Shown: piece after piece, positions 1 through 5,933 of the stretch
Numbering within the stretch: position 1 is the first letter of the stretch
How the letters are laid out: the number at the start of each line of letters is the position of its first letter
Origin: JBKPFU01 sp046728975
GTDB lineage: Bacteria > Actinomycetota > Thermoleophilia > Gaiellales > Gaiellaceae
Assembly: GCA_046728975.1 (NCBI GenBank)
Contig: JBKPFU010000164.1
Location: 1 to 10,537 of the forward strand
Reading direction: 5' to 3'
Length of the DNA stretch: 10,537 nt
The notes under the pieces: model-generated
What the model saw: the letters and a program-made list of their open reading frames with translations, nothing else
Databases searched by the model: none
Told to the model about the DNA's origin: nothing
Made by a program: the position numbers and the translations under genes

Positions 1-532
1 CGCCCTCGGCAGCCTGCACGATCGAGCCCTTCATCAGGATGTGCCAGGAGAGGACGAAGGCGTCGGGGTCGCGCAGTCCGGCCCCGAGCGCGAGGCTGCG
101 AACGACGACGGAGCGGATGTTCTCGAGGTAGACGGCGCTTGCGCGGCCGACGGGGTGGTCGCGGTCGCGGAACTCGAGCAAGGTGTTGACAAAGGCGCAG
201 CCTTCGAAGTCGTCGCGCTGGAACCACTCGTCGAACAGGTCGAAGATCGCGAGCAGCTGGTTTTCCGGTGTTGCCCCGCGTCGTCGGGCCTCTCGCTCGA
301 CCCAGCCGTAGGTCCAGATCTGCTCGCGCTGCTCCAGGAAGGCGAGCACGAGCTCGTCCTTGGAGGGGAAGTGCTTGTAGAGCGTGGCCTTGGCGACGCC
401 GGCGCGCTCGACCAGCTCGTCGATACCGACATCGTGAATGCCGCGATGGGAAAAGAGCTCGTAGGCGGTGCCGAGAATGCGTTCGCGAGCACCCTGCCTA
501 GACTCCGGACGAGTGGCGGGGGTCGCGACCAT
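1..532 (-). CDS. TetR/AcrR-family transcriptional repressor (3' end beyond window)
   Basis: This is a one-component repressor: an N-terminal helix-turn-helix binds an operator and an all-helical C-terminal domain binds a small ligand. About 177 residues are visible, starting at the ATG at 532-530 and running off the left edge. Residues 14-31 (ARERILGTAYELFSHRGI) and 36-62, with the recognition helix GVAKATLYKHFPSKDEL, are the classic TetR DNA-binding domain. Around residue 112, DDFEGCAFVNTLLEF is typical of one TetR C-terminal subgroup. No clear Shine-Dalgarno precedes the ATG; the frame stays open upstream, but homology starts after this Met. Two palindromes lie 20-60 bases upstream and suggest autoregulation. 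The normal partner, a divergent gene to the right, is missing; recombinase debris sits there instead. The family call is firm; the ligand and targets are unknown. Confidence 0.93.
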   Translation of the reverse strand, partial: MVATPATRPESRQGARERILGTAYELFSHRGIHDVGIDELVERAGVAKATLYKHFPSKDELVLAFLEQREQIWTYGWVEREARRRGATPENQLLAIFDLFDEWFQRDDFEGCAFVNTLLEFRDRDHPVGRASAVYLENIRSVVVRSLALGAGLRDPDAFVLSWHILMKGSIVQAAEG

Positions 533-551
533 CTGCAGAAGGTTAGCACTG

Positions 552-567
552 AACAGAACTGTCTGTT
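552..567. promoter_or_regulatory. Palindromic operator candidate 1 for the TetR repressor
   Basis: AACAGA-actg-TCTGTT is a perfect inverted repeat with 6-bp arms and a 4-bp spacer, 19 bases upstream of the TetR start. Size, symmetry and position fit a TetR operator. The arms match those of the second palindrome 24 bp further on (centre to centre). That TetR binds here is inferred. Confidence 0.65.
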
Positions 568-574
568 TGGACTA

Positions 575-592
575 GAAACAACGATCTGTTTC
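575..592. promoter_or_regulatory. Palindromic operator candidate 2 for the TetR repressor
   Basis: GAAACA-acgatc-TGTTTC is a perfect inverted repeat with 6-bp arms and a 6-bp spacer. It shares the TCTGTTT half-site with the palindrome at 552-567. The two together look like a double operator controlling the TetR gene and a divergent gene that would have lain to the right. Confidence 0.6.
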
Positions 593-600
593 AAAGGAGG
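593..600 (+). promoter_or_regulatory. Orphan Shine-Dalgarno of a lost divergent gene
   Basis: AAAGGAGG is a near-perfect plus-strand ribosome binding site just beyond the operators, where a TetR-controlled divergent gene would start. No ATG, GTG or TTG opening a sensible frame follows within the usual spacing, and recombinase-derived sequence begins within about 25 bases. I infer that the original gene was cut away at a junction between about 600 and 625. Confidence 0.4.
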
Positions 601-623
601 AGCGACTCGTTCCTCACCGATAG

Positions 624-992
624 CTACTCCACAAGGGAAGCAGGGCATGGCAGCAACAGAAACCGCCGAGCGGCGCCGGATGGCAGCCTCGTAAGCGAGA
701 CTCGTCTGGCGCATGGCGACGAGACCCAAGAACGTTCGCGGCCTACTACCTCTCGCTCCATCCCGGCGATGTAGAGGCGCTCAAGGAACTCCTCGGGCAC
801 CGCAACATCAACACGACGCAGGTGTACCTCCGCAAGTTCGATAAGGCGACCGCGCTGGAGCGCGTGCGCTCGCTCTCGTGGGACGACGTTGCCAAAAACG
901 GCGTCGTCCCGGCGACCGAATCCTCGCAAAGTGCGGCCGAGGCGTTTGAATCCTTGGCCGGAGTGGCGGCGGGAGGATTCGAACCTCCGTAG
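624..992 (+). pseudogene. Tyrosine recombinase (phage-type integrase), C-terminal remnant
   Basis: Only the end of the catalytic domain survives. The frame opens after a TAG at 621-623 with no usable start codon. Recognisable homology begins near 715 (RTFAAYYLSLHPGDVEALK), continues through LGHRNINTTQVYLR and ends after about 50 more residues. The LGH histidine and the nucleophile tyrosine (TAC 825-827) are present. The core-binding domain, the box I arginine and a clean HxxR motif are absent; where HDLRRTF would be expected the frame reads RRDPRTF. The last codons (GGFEPP, stop) lie inside the tRNA 3' fragment, the usual arrangement when an integrase gene abuts its attachment site. It cannot be active alone. 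The family is certain, and its origin from a tRNA-targeting integrative element is likely. Confidence 0.85.
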
Positions 993-1015
993 GCTGAGCC
1001 GGCGGTTTTAGAGGT
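964..1015 (-). repeat. tRNA 3' half with long variable arm (attachment-site remnant 1)
   Basis: Read on the minus strand, this has the 3' part of an anticodon loop and stem (TCTAAAACCGC), a long variable arm with a GGC-tca-GCC stem, a T-arm with GGAGG and CCTCC around TTCGAAT, a 3' acceptor strand CGCCGCC and discriminator A; CCA is not encoded. The matching 5' acceptor strand GGCGGCG and a D-arm are not found upstream, and the bases before the loop do not pair with the anticodon stem. It is therefore half a class II tRNA (Ser, Leu or Tyr type, identity not determinable), joined to other DNA at the anticodon loop. Tyrosine recombinases commonly cross over at that point, so I call it an att remnant. 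Confidence 0.75.
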
Positions 1016-1402
1016 CTGCGGACCACGGCTGCTCCGCTCAGCTGCGACGTTCCCGGCTCGCTCCGATCATGCTCGGTCGGCTCCGATGGGGCAGAAATCC
1101 GGGCCAAAAGTCTTCGGGAGGCGGCTACTCGGTTCAATTGGTGGACAGGTCGATCACGCAATTATCGGGATCGGCTCGTCCAAGCCATCTTTTATTGGTG
1201 GGCGCGGGATGAACGAGGCGATCTTCGCTCTGGCGCTCGCACTGCCGCGCTGTCGGCTTCTGACCTGCGCTGCTTCATGGCCGACCTCGTCCGCAGGAGT
1301 GGCCTGCACGTGCACTTCCGCAGCGAGCTCTTCATCGGCCGCCGACCCGAGGTCATTCGGCTGCGCGATCGGCTCGAGCAGCTCGAACCAATCCCGTCCT
1401 GA
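998..1402 (+). pseudogene. Start-less coding fragment of unknown function
   Basis: A plus-strand frame stays open from just after the tRNA fragment to a TGA at 1400-1402, about 134 codons. It contains no ATG, GTG or TTG near its beginning, so it looks like the 3' part of a gene whose start was lost. From about 1200 on, third codon positions are mostly G or C, as in real genes here. The end reads as a charged helical protein, with SDLRCFMADLVRRSGLHVHF and then EVIRLRDRLEQLEPIPS, which could be a short coiled coil. I do not recognise a family. It converges on the monooxygenase gene with 16 bases between the stops. Confidence 0.4.
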
Positions 1403-1418
1403 GCGGTTATTCGGCGTC

Positions 1419-3065
1419 TCAGTCGACGTGACGCGAGCGATTGGACTCGGCTTGGGCACCGGGGAGCCAGCGGGCGAGGAAGCGGTGGGCGCCGCCGAGG
1501 TCGGTGCCGCGGCTGCGGTAGGCGATGTGGCCGTCCGGTCGCACGAGGTAATGCGCCTCGCGGTCGACGCCGAGCCGCGCGAACGCCTCCCCGTCGGCGT
1601 CGTGGAGGGCGCCGGGCGTGGCTTCGCGCGTCAGCTGGTGCACCGCCACCAGGCCGCCGTACCGCTCGTCCAGCGGCGCTAACTGCTCTGCCTGCCAGCC
1701 GTTCGCGGGTCCGCAGAGGAGAAGGTGGAAGTGTGGCGCGGCCAGGGCCTCCTGCAACCAGCCGGGTTGCCCGTCGCGAGCGATGCGGGCGTCGGGGAGA
1801 CGGTCGCCGGCCTTCGGCCCTCGAGTGAGGGCCGGCTCTCCTTCTTGGACGGCCGGGCTGCTTCGGTAGTGGATGCGGAGCTGTGCGAGGATGCGGAAGA
1901 AGTACGCGCGACCCTTGCTGAATCGCAGGGCGAGCGGTGCCAGCCGCGGCAAGAGCTGTGTTCGCAGCAGGCGGAGGATCTGGCTCTCGGAGGTTGCGAT
2001 CGTGGCGGCGCGGTCGGTGAAGCGAAGCACGAAGCGGCCGATCGGCCGCCGCTCGCCCTCGTAGGTGTCAAGCAGCGCCTCGTCGGCGATGCCTTTGGCG
2101 ACGAGGGCGAGCTTCCAGCCAAGGTTCCAGGCATCCTGGATGCCGGTGTTCATGCCCTGGGCGCCGGCCGGGCTGTGGACGTGGGCGGCGTCGCCCGCGA
2201 GGAAGACACGGCCGGCCCTGTAGCGGGCGGCGTGGCGGTGATGGAGCCGGAAGTAGGTCAGCCAGACCGGGTCGCGAAGCCGCAACTTGCCACCGGTGAA
2301 GGCGTCGGCGATCGCCTGGAGATCGGCGAGCGTGGGCTCCGACCGCTCCGGCTCGCTCTCGTCACCGGGCCGTCGCATCCCGGCCATGCGCCAGGTCGCC
2401 GGCCGGCCGAGCGGGAAGAAGAAGAGCATGCCGGCCTCGCCGAGGAAAGTGTGCGCGACGTCGCGCTGCAGCTCGCCGTCCACCTCGAGGTCGGCGAGCA
2501 CGAACGTCTGCGGGTAGGCCGCCCCCTCGAACGGGACCGCGGCGCCATGGCGGACGCTGCTGTGGGCACCGTCGCAACCAACCAGGTAGCGAGCATGCAG
2601 CCGCTCGCTTCCTCCGTCCCCGTGACGGAGCGTGCAGACGACGTCTTCCACGCCCTGCTCAAAGCCGACGAGTTCGAGATTGCGCTCGACGTGGACGCCG
2701 TGCTCGACCAGGTGCTCGTTCAGCACCGCCTCGGTCTCGGCCTGCGAGATGAAGAGCAGGAACGGGAAGGCGCTGTCCTCGAGGCCGACGTCGAACAGCC
2801 GGACCGCGACGACGCGCTCCCCTGCGTGGATCTGGAGCTGGGGGGCGCCGTTGCCCCGCTCGACCAGCCTTCGCGCGAGTCCGAGTCCGCGCAGGACCTC
2901 GAGCGTGCGCGGCTGCACGGCGAGCGCGCGCGATTCGTGCACGCGATCGAGCTGCCGGTCGATGATCCGCACGCCAGCACCGAGCGCGTGCAGCTGGGCC
3001 GCAAGCGTCAGCCCGGTGGGACCCGCGCCTACGACGAGGACGTCCGGCTTTCCCTGCGCCGTCAT
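1419..3065 (-). CDS. FAD-dependent class A aromatic monooxygenase (PheA/TfdB-type hydroxylase)
   Basis: A cytoplasmic flavoprotein of about 548 residues that would use NAD(P)H and O2 to hydroxylate an aromatic or polyketide-like substrate. Numbered from the ATG at 3065: the dinucleotide-binding GAGPTG is at 13-18; an acidic residue in RIIDR near 36 would bind the FAD ribose; the GCDG motif with AHSSVR is near 163-172; the GDAAH motif is near 291-295, followed by SPAGAQGMNTGIQDAWNLGW. The last ~130 residues (KAGDRLPDARI to RFLARWLPG) fit the thioredoxin-like C-terminal domain of phenol-hydroxylase-type enzymes. An alternative TTG start lies two codons upstream at 3071; neither start has a strong RBS. 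The 1.6-kb frame is intact, unlike its neighbours. Roles in catabolism, drug inactivation and antibiotic tailoring all remain possible; the substrate cannot be read from sequence. Confidence 0.93.
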   Translation of the reverse strand: MTAQGKPDVLVVGAGPTGLTLAAQLHALGAGVRIIDRQLDRVHESRALAVQPRTLEVLRGLGLARRLVERGNGAPQLQIHAGERVVAVRLFDVGLEDSAFPFLLFISQAETEAVLNEHLVEHGVHVERNLELVGFEQGVEDVVCTLRHGDGGSERLHARYLVGCDGAHSSVRHGAAVPFEGAAYPQTFVLADLEVDGELQRDVAHTFLGEAGMLFFFPLGRPATWRMAGMRRPGDESEPERSEPTLADLQAIADAFTGGKLRLRDPVWLTYFRLHHRHAARYRAGRVFLAGDAAHVHSPAGAQGMNTGIQDAWNLGWKLALVAKGIADEALLDTYEGERRPIGRFVLRFTDRAATIATSESQILRLLRTQLLPRLAPLALRFSKGRAYFFRILAQLRIHYRSSPAVQEGEPALTRGPKAGDRLPDARIARDGQPGWLQEALAAPHFHLLLCGPANGWQAEQLAPLDERYGGLVAVHQLTREATPGALHDADGEAFARLGVDREAHYLVRPDGHIAYRSRGTDLGGAHRFLARWLPGAQAESNRSRHVD

Positions 3066-3132
3066 CTTCAACGGGATCTTTGCGGCCTTGCGCCGCTCAC
3101 GCGCTTAGACTTCGTGGGGACGGCGTTTGGAA

Positions 3133-3144
3133 CGTGGCGCCACG
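3133..3144. promoter_or_regulatory. Perfect 12-bp palindrome between divergent genes
   Basis: CGTGGCGCCACG lies in the ~240-base gap between the monooxygenase (minus) and the winged-helix gene (plus), 68 bases upstream of the monooxygenase start. Its position fits an operator. The small winged-helix product next door is one candidate binder, but this is inference. Confidence 0.35.
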
Positions 3145-3303
3145 CGATCGTCAAGGCCCGAAGAGCAGCGATGCAGAGCGGAAAGGGTTGCCGGTGATCC
3201 AGCCTGCGTCAAGGGCAGCGAAGGGACTGAGCGGTGGAAGGGCGAAAGTTGCTGCGACGCCTGTTGACGAGCTAACCGCGCTGACTCAAATCGGAAGGAG
3301 GCA

Positions 3304-3630
3304 ATGAAGACAATGAGAGCGCCGGCGCTCGCGATCGCCAGCTCTGTCCGCGCACGCGACGGTGCCGCCGCCTCGGCCGAGATCCTCGAGCACTTCGCGC
3401 TCAGCCAGTCGACCCTGCGTCGGCGCTGGCCTGAGCTCGCGCGACTCGGCATCGTCTTCGTTGAAGACGGGAACCGGTCGTTCTACGCCACGCGCGAGCT
3501 CACCCACCAACTACCCACTAACTACCCACCAAAGGACCGCGTCCAGGCTGAGACGGATGCCCGAACGGTTCGAGCCCGACCGAGCACGACCGAGCACGAT
3601 CCGACCGAACCTTTACCTGTGCCGACTTAA
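3304..3630 (+). CDS. Small winged-helix DNA-binding protein
   Basis: 108 residues from an ATG preceded by a strong Shine-Dalgarno (GGAAGGAGG, four bases before the start). Residues 24-66 (AEILEHFALSQSTLRRRWPE, then LARLGIVFVEDGNRSFYATR) form a helix-turn-helix with a following beta wing, as in small regulators. The remaining third is low in complexity and overlaps short tandem DNA repeats (ACTACCCA near 3510-3529; CGACCGAGCA near 3577-3598). The neighbouring frame continues to 3739 with a more protein-like tail (NLYLCRLNGRELRQRI, then ARLEGHEDVHRIILERR), so a frameshift in the repeat region may hide the true C-terminus. Lying divergent to the monooxygenase and upstream of a recombinase, it could regulate either one or act as an excision or control factor. 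No specific family can be named. Confidence 0.6.
   Translation: MKTMRAPALAIASSVRARDGAAASAEILEHFALSQSTLRRRWPELARLGIVFVEDGNRSFYATRELTHQLPTNYPPKDRVQAETDARTVRARPSTTEHDPTEPLPVPT
3510..3600. repeat. Short direct repeats at the end of the winged-helix gene
   Basis: Two clusters of short direct repeats: AACTACCCA repeated near 3508-3530, and CGACCGAGCA repeated in tandem near 3577-3598, followed by a degenerate copy. Such slippage-prone sequence could explain an altered C-terminal reading frame in the gene they overlap. Confidence 0.55.
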
Positions 3631-3737
3631 CGGTCGCGAGCTACGTCAGCGCATCAGGGTTGCCGCGGAAGCGCGAGCCCGGCTAGAAGGCCATGAAGAC
3701 GTGCACCGGATAATCCTTGAACGTAGATCCGGGGGGT

Positions 3738-3833
3738 AGCCGACCGCCTTACGGCTCGCGAAGCGTATGAACCTTCACGGTCCGAACGCGGCCGAACACC
3801 CAAAGAAGGCTTCGGCCGGCGGCGCGGCCGCCG
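3738..3833. other. Gene-free stretch 3631-3916 with two hairpins
   Basis: No clear gene lies between the winged-helix gene and the recombinase, apart from a possible frameshifted tail up to 3739. Two inverted repeats are visible: AGCCG (3738-3742) with CGGCT (3752-3756), and CGGCGGC (3817-3823) with GCCGCCG (3827-3833) around a 3-base loop. Neither is followed by a T-run, so terminator function is uncertain. Confidence 0.4.
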
Positions 3834-3888
3834 TGAATCGCCGATGGTGTAGCTTCGCGAGCATCCGATAAGCCCATTTGCCGGTAGC

Positions 3889-3900
3889 GCGGACGTCCGC
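3889..3900. promoter_or_regulatory. Perfect 12-bp palindrome upstream of the recombinase
   Basis: GCGGACGTCCGC ends 16 bases before the ATG candidate (3917) of the tyrosine recombinase. It could be an operator or a recombinase arm-type site. Only the symmetry and the position support this. Confidence 0.3.
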
Positions 3901-3916
3901 ACCTTGACGCTTGCCG

Positions 3917-4906
3917 ATGCGGCGCGGATCATCCGCAAGTCCCGTGCGCGACAAGTCGTACCGGGGGACGCCGCTCGGGCTGCTCGTCGGCCGTTACGTG
4001 CGCTGGTTCCGCAACGAGTGGGGCGCGACGCCGGCGACCGTCCGCGACTACGAGGCCGTGCTTGCCCGCATGGCGCTCACGCTCGCCGACCGCGACCCGA
4101 TCGACGTCACGATCGAGGACCTCCGCGACGTGATCGACCTGTGGGCGAACCGCGAGCCGCGGACAGGCAGAAGGTGACGAGCGTCATCCGCGCCTTTTGG
4201 GCGTGGGCCGAGGAGCAGGGGCACATCGCGCTCTCGCCGGCCGCGAAGCTACGCCGACCGCGGGCGCCACACAAGGCCGTCTCGCTCCTGCCGAAGAACA
4301 TCGACGCGCGCCTGCTCGGCGCTGCGCCAACGGCCCGCGACCGGCTGGCGCTGCTCTGCCTGCTCGACCTCGGGGTGCGCCGGGGCGAGCTCGCCGGCAT
4401 CCGCGTCCGCGACATGGACGCTGGCCGCCGGCAGCTAACCGTGACCGGCAAGGGGCAGAAAGCCGTGTCATCCCGCTCCGCGGGCGGATCGTGCTCGCGC
4501 TCGAGGAGTATCTGCTCGAGGAGCTCGAAGGCGTCGGCCGCCAGCCGGAGCCGGACGACTTCCTGCTCTTCCCCGAAAAGCGCACGCCGACGGGCGCCGT
4601 CTACTGGACGGGCGCCGAAGCAGCACTACGCAATGAACGGCATCCACCGCGGTGGTATCGCCAGCTCGAGGCGGCCGGGCTCGTCGGCAAGGGCGTCGCT
4701 CGGGCCTGAACATGCATCGCGCTCGGCACACGTTCGCGACCGACGTTCGTCGTGCGCACCGCGACCTCGGCCCCGTGCAACACCTGCTCGGCCACTCGGA
4801 CGCCTCGACGACGATCGCGCTCTACGGCCACTGCGAGCAGGAGGACCTTGAGCGGGCGATGGACGCGCTCGTGAACGCGAAGCGCGCTGCCGAGGATGAT
4901 GGGTAG
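3917..4906 (+). pseudogene. Tyrosine recombinase (phage-type integrase), near full length but frameshifted three times
   Basis: Reading through three frames rebuilds a site-specific recombinase of about 330 residues. Segment A (to ~4163) holds the SAM-like core-binding domain (VGRYVRWFRNEWGATPATVR to VIDLWANREPRT). Segment B (~4165-4464) continues with VTSVIRAFWAWAEEQGHIAL and the box I region LDLGVRRGELAGIRVRDMD with its catalytic arginine. Segment C (~4464-4703) holds RVIPLRGRIVLALEEYLLEE. Segment D (~4703-4906) has HRARHTFATD (HxxR), LGHSDASTT and the nucleophile tyrosine in LYGH (4823-4825). Every catalytic motif is intact. Each shift is a single missing base, at 4162-4165, 4462-4464 and 4701-4704, next to C or G runs (GCC for GCCC, CGGGC for CGGGGC). 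Recent inactivation and sequencing error both fit. Start choice (TTG 3911, ATG 3917, GTG 3944) is open. The gene ends 60 bases before a tRNA 3' half. Confidence 0.9.
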
Positions 4907-4965
4907 CAGACGCGCAAATGTTCCCCCGGCAGCCGCACGAGTTTCCCCCAATTAGCGGGGGGTTA

Positions 4966-5020
4966 TGGAGGCGGCGGGAATCGAACCCGCGAACGATTCC
5001 GATCGTTTGCGGGAGCGCCG
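4966..5020 (-). repeat. tRNA 3' half with long variable arm (attachment-site remnant 2)
   Basis: On the minus strand, reading towards 4966: a likely anticodon-stem 3' strand (GCTCCCGC), a long variable arm that folds as AACGAT-cgga-ATCGTT, a T-arm with GCGGG and CCCGC around TTCGATT, a 3' acceptor strand CGCCTCC and discriminator A without CCA. The partner GGAGGCG and a D-arm are not present upstream, so this is only the 3' half. It is another class II tRNA but differs in sequence from the fragment at 964-1015. It lies just downstream of the recombinase ending at 4906, in the same orientation as the first pair, which supports an attachment-site role. Confidence 0.72.
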
Positions 5021-5030
5021 CTGGACGGCT

Positions 5031-5381
5031 GACGCGAGAACGTCAGCGAGCGCCAGCGGTTGGGTCGGCTTCACTCGGGGGCGGCCCCTGCGCCGGGCCA
5101 GAGCCTTCTGCGGAAAATGGCGCAGCTTCACCTTCCCGAAGTGACCTAGAGAAACCCGTCAGTTGGCCGAACAGCCAAGGGTAGACGGAAGCGAGAGCGC
5201 GAGAGCGCGACGCGAGGAGACCGCTGACCTGCCTGGGACGCGTCAGAGCTTCCGTGCCGAGAGCCATACCGTCACCGCGACGGCAGACGGCAGAGCGGCT
5301 TACTGCTCCCTCCGCAGGGGGGTAGTACGCCTCTGGCCACCCGTTCCGCTCTGGCTCCGGCAGGAGCACGGAGAGAAGGCT
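5031..5381. other. Gene-free stretch
   Basis: About 350 bases between the second tRNA fragment and the first inhibitor-like gene. I see no frame with protein-like content. It contains a short GAGAGCGC tandem repeat near 5193-5209. The upstream region of the SSI-like gene presumably holds its promoter, but no convincing -35/-10 pair is visible. Confidence 0.5.
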
Positions 5382-5395
5382 ATGTTCGTCGCGTC
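5382..5395 (+). promoter_or_regulatory. Probable true start of the first SSI-like gene, out of frame
   Basis: ATG at 5382 follows GGAGAGAAGGCT, a good ribosome binding site, and begins MFVAS. It is one base out of frame with the signal peptide and SSI domain that follow. A single extra T around 5395-5397 would fuse the two. Either this is an inactivating deletion or the assembly lost a base. Confidence 0.45.
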
Positions 5396-5842
5396 TTGGT
5401 TCGTTTGGCGCGCCCGTTCGTGTTCCGGCTTGTGATCTGCGCCCTTAGCGTGCTCGCGCTTGCCGCGAGCTCCGCTGCCGGCAAATCGACCACGGCGAAG
5501 ATCCAGCTGGAGGTCACCTACTACGGCTACGACAGCTCGAGCGACAGCGAGTTCACACGAGTCGCGTACCTCGAATGCGCCCCGCCGGGAGGCGACGTCG
5601 AGAATCCGACAGCGGCGTGCCACGCGCTCTGGCGCGACTACGAGTTCAGGACGCGCAGGATCGTGTACGACATCGGTCTCGGGTCCTGTGGAATGGGGCC
5701 GGCGTGGTCGGTTGGCGTGATCGGCGTCTACCGCGGACACCCGGTGGACGTCGGCCTCGGCTGCAACGGGAAGCTCGGCGCGTACTTGCTCCAGATCACG
5801 GGTCTCGTCAAGCCGAACGAGTTCCCCCTGGCCTGGAGCTGA
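5396..5842 (+). CDS. Secreted subtilisin-inhibitor-like (SSI family) protein
   Basis: 148 residues. Residues ~8-28 (FVFRLVICALSVLALAASSA) are a signal peptide, so the product is exported. The mature part carries four cysteines in the SSI pattern. CAPPGGDVENPTAACHAL resembles the family signature (C-x-P, then G, then A-C-x-x-L), and a second pair lies in SCGMGPAWSVGVIGVYRGHP and LGCNGKLGAY. In SSI the reactive bond follows the third cysteine; here the equivalent residue would be Met (C-G-M), as in classical SSI, so inhibition of a subtilisin-like protease is plausible but inferred. The TTG start at 5396 lacks an RBS. An ATG at 5382 with a good Shine-Dalgarno (GGAGAGAAGG) sits in another frame and would join this frame if one T were missing near 5395. 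It is followed 91 bases later by a second SSI-like gene. Confidence 0.7.
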   Translation: MVRLARPFVFRLVICALSVLALAASSAAGKSTTAKIQLEVTYYGYDSSSDSEFTRVAYLECAPPGGDVENPTAACHALWRDYEFRTRRIVYDIGLGSCGMGPAWSVGVIGVYRGHPVDVGLGCNGKLGAYLLQITGLVKPNEFPLAWS

Positions 5843-5933
5843 TTATCTGAGCGAAGCCGGCCGCCGTGCGCGAGAGCTCGCGGCTGACTCGCCTGAGGCG
5901 CAGCCCCGCTTTGTGCTGCGTTTGAACGTCTGA

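Noticed and set aside
34..729. 231-codon minus-strand open frame
   Set aside because: It is a shadow of the TetR gene in another frame, rich in Ser/Pro/Thr/Arg and without domain character; the TetR helix-turn-helix is in the neighbouring frame.
964..1060. Complete tRNA, possibly an amber suppressor (CTA anticodon)
   Set aside because: The anticodon stem does not pair, a D-arm and 5' acceptor strand are absent, and the adjacent integrase explains the fragment as an attachment site.
1725..3197. 490-codon plus-strand open frame
   Set aside because: It is antisense to the monooxygenase, which has every family motif. Long antisense frames are expected at this GC content.
3264..3291. TTGACG and TCAAAT as promoter of the winged-helix gene
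   Set aside because: The implied transcription start would fall within the Shine-Dalgarno, leaving too little leader.
3500..3600. CRISPR-like array from repeated short motifs
   Set aside because: Repeats are 9-10 bases, two copies each and without spacers.
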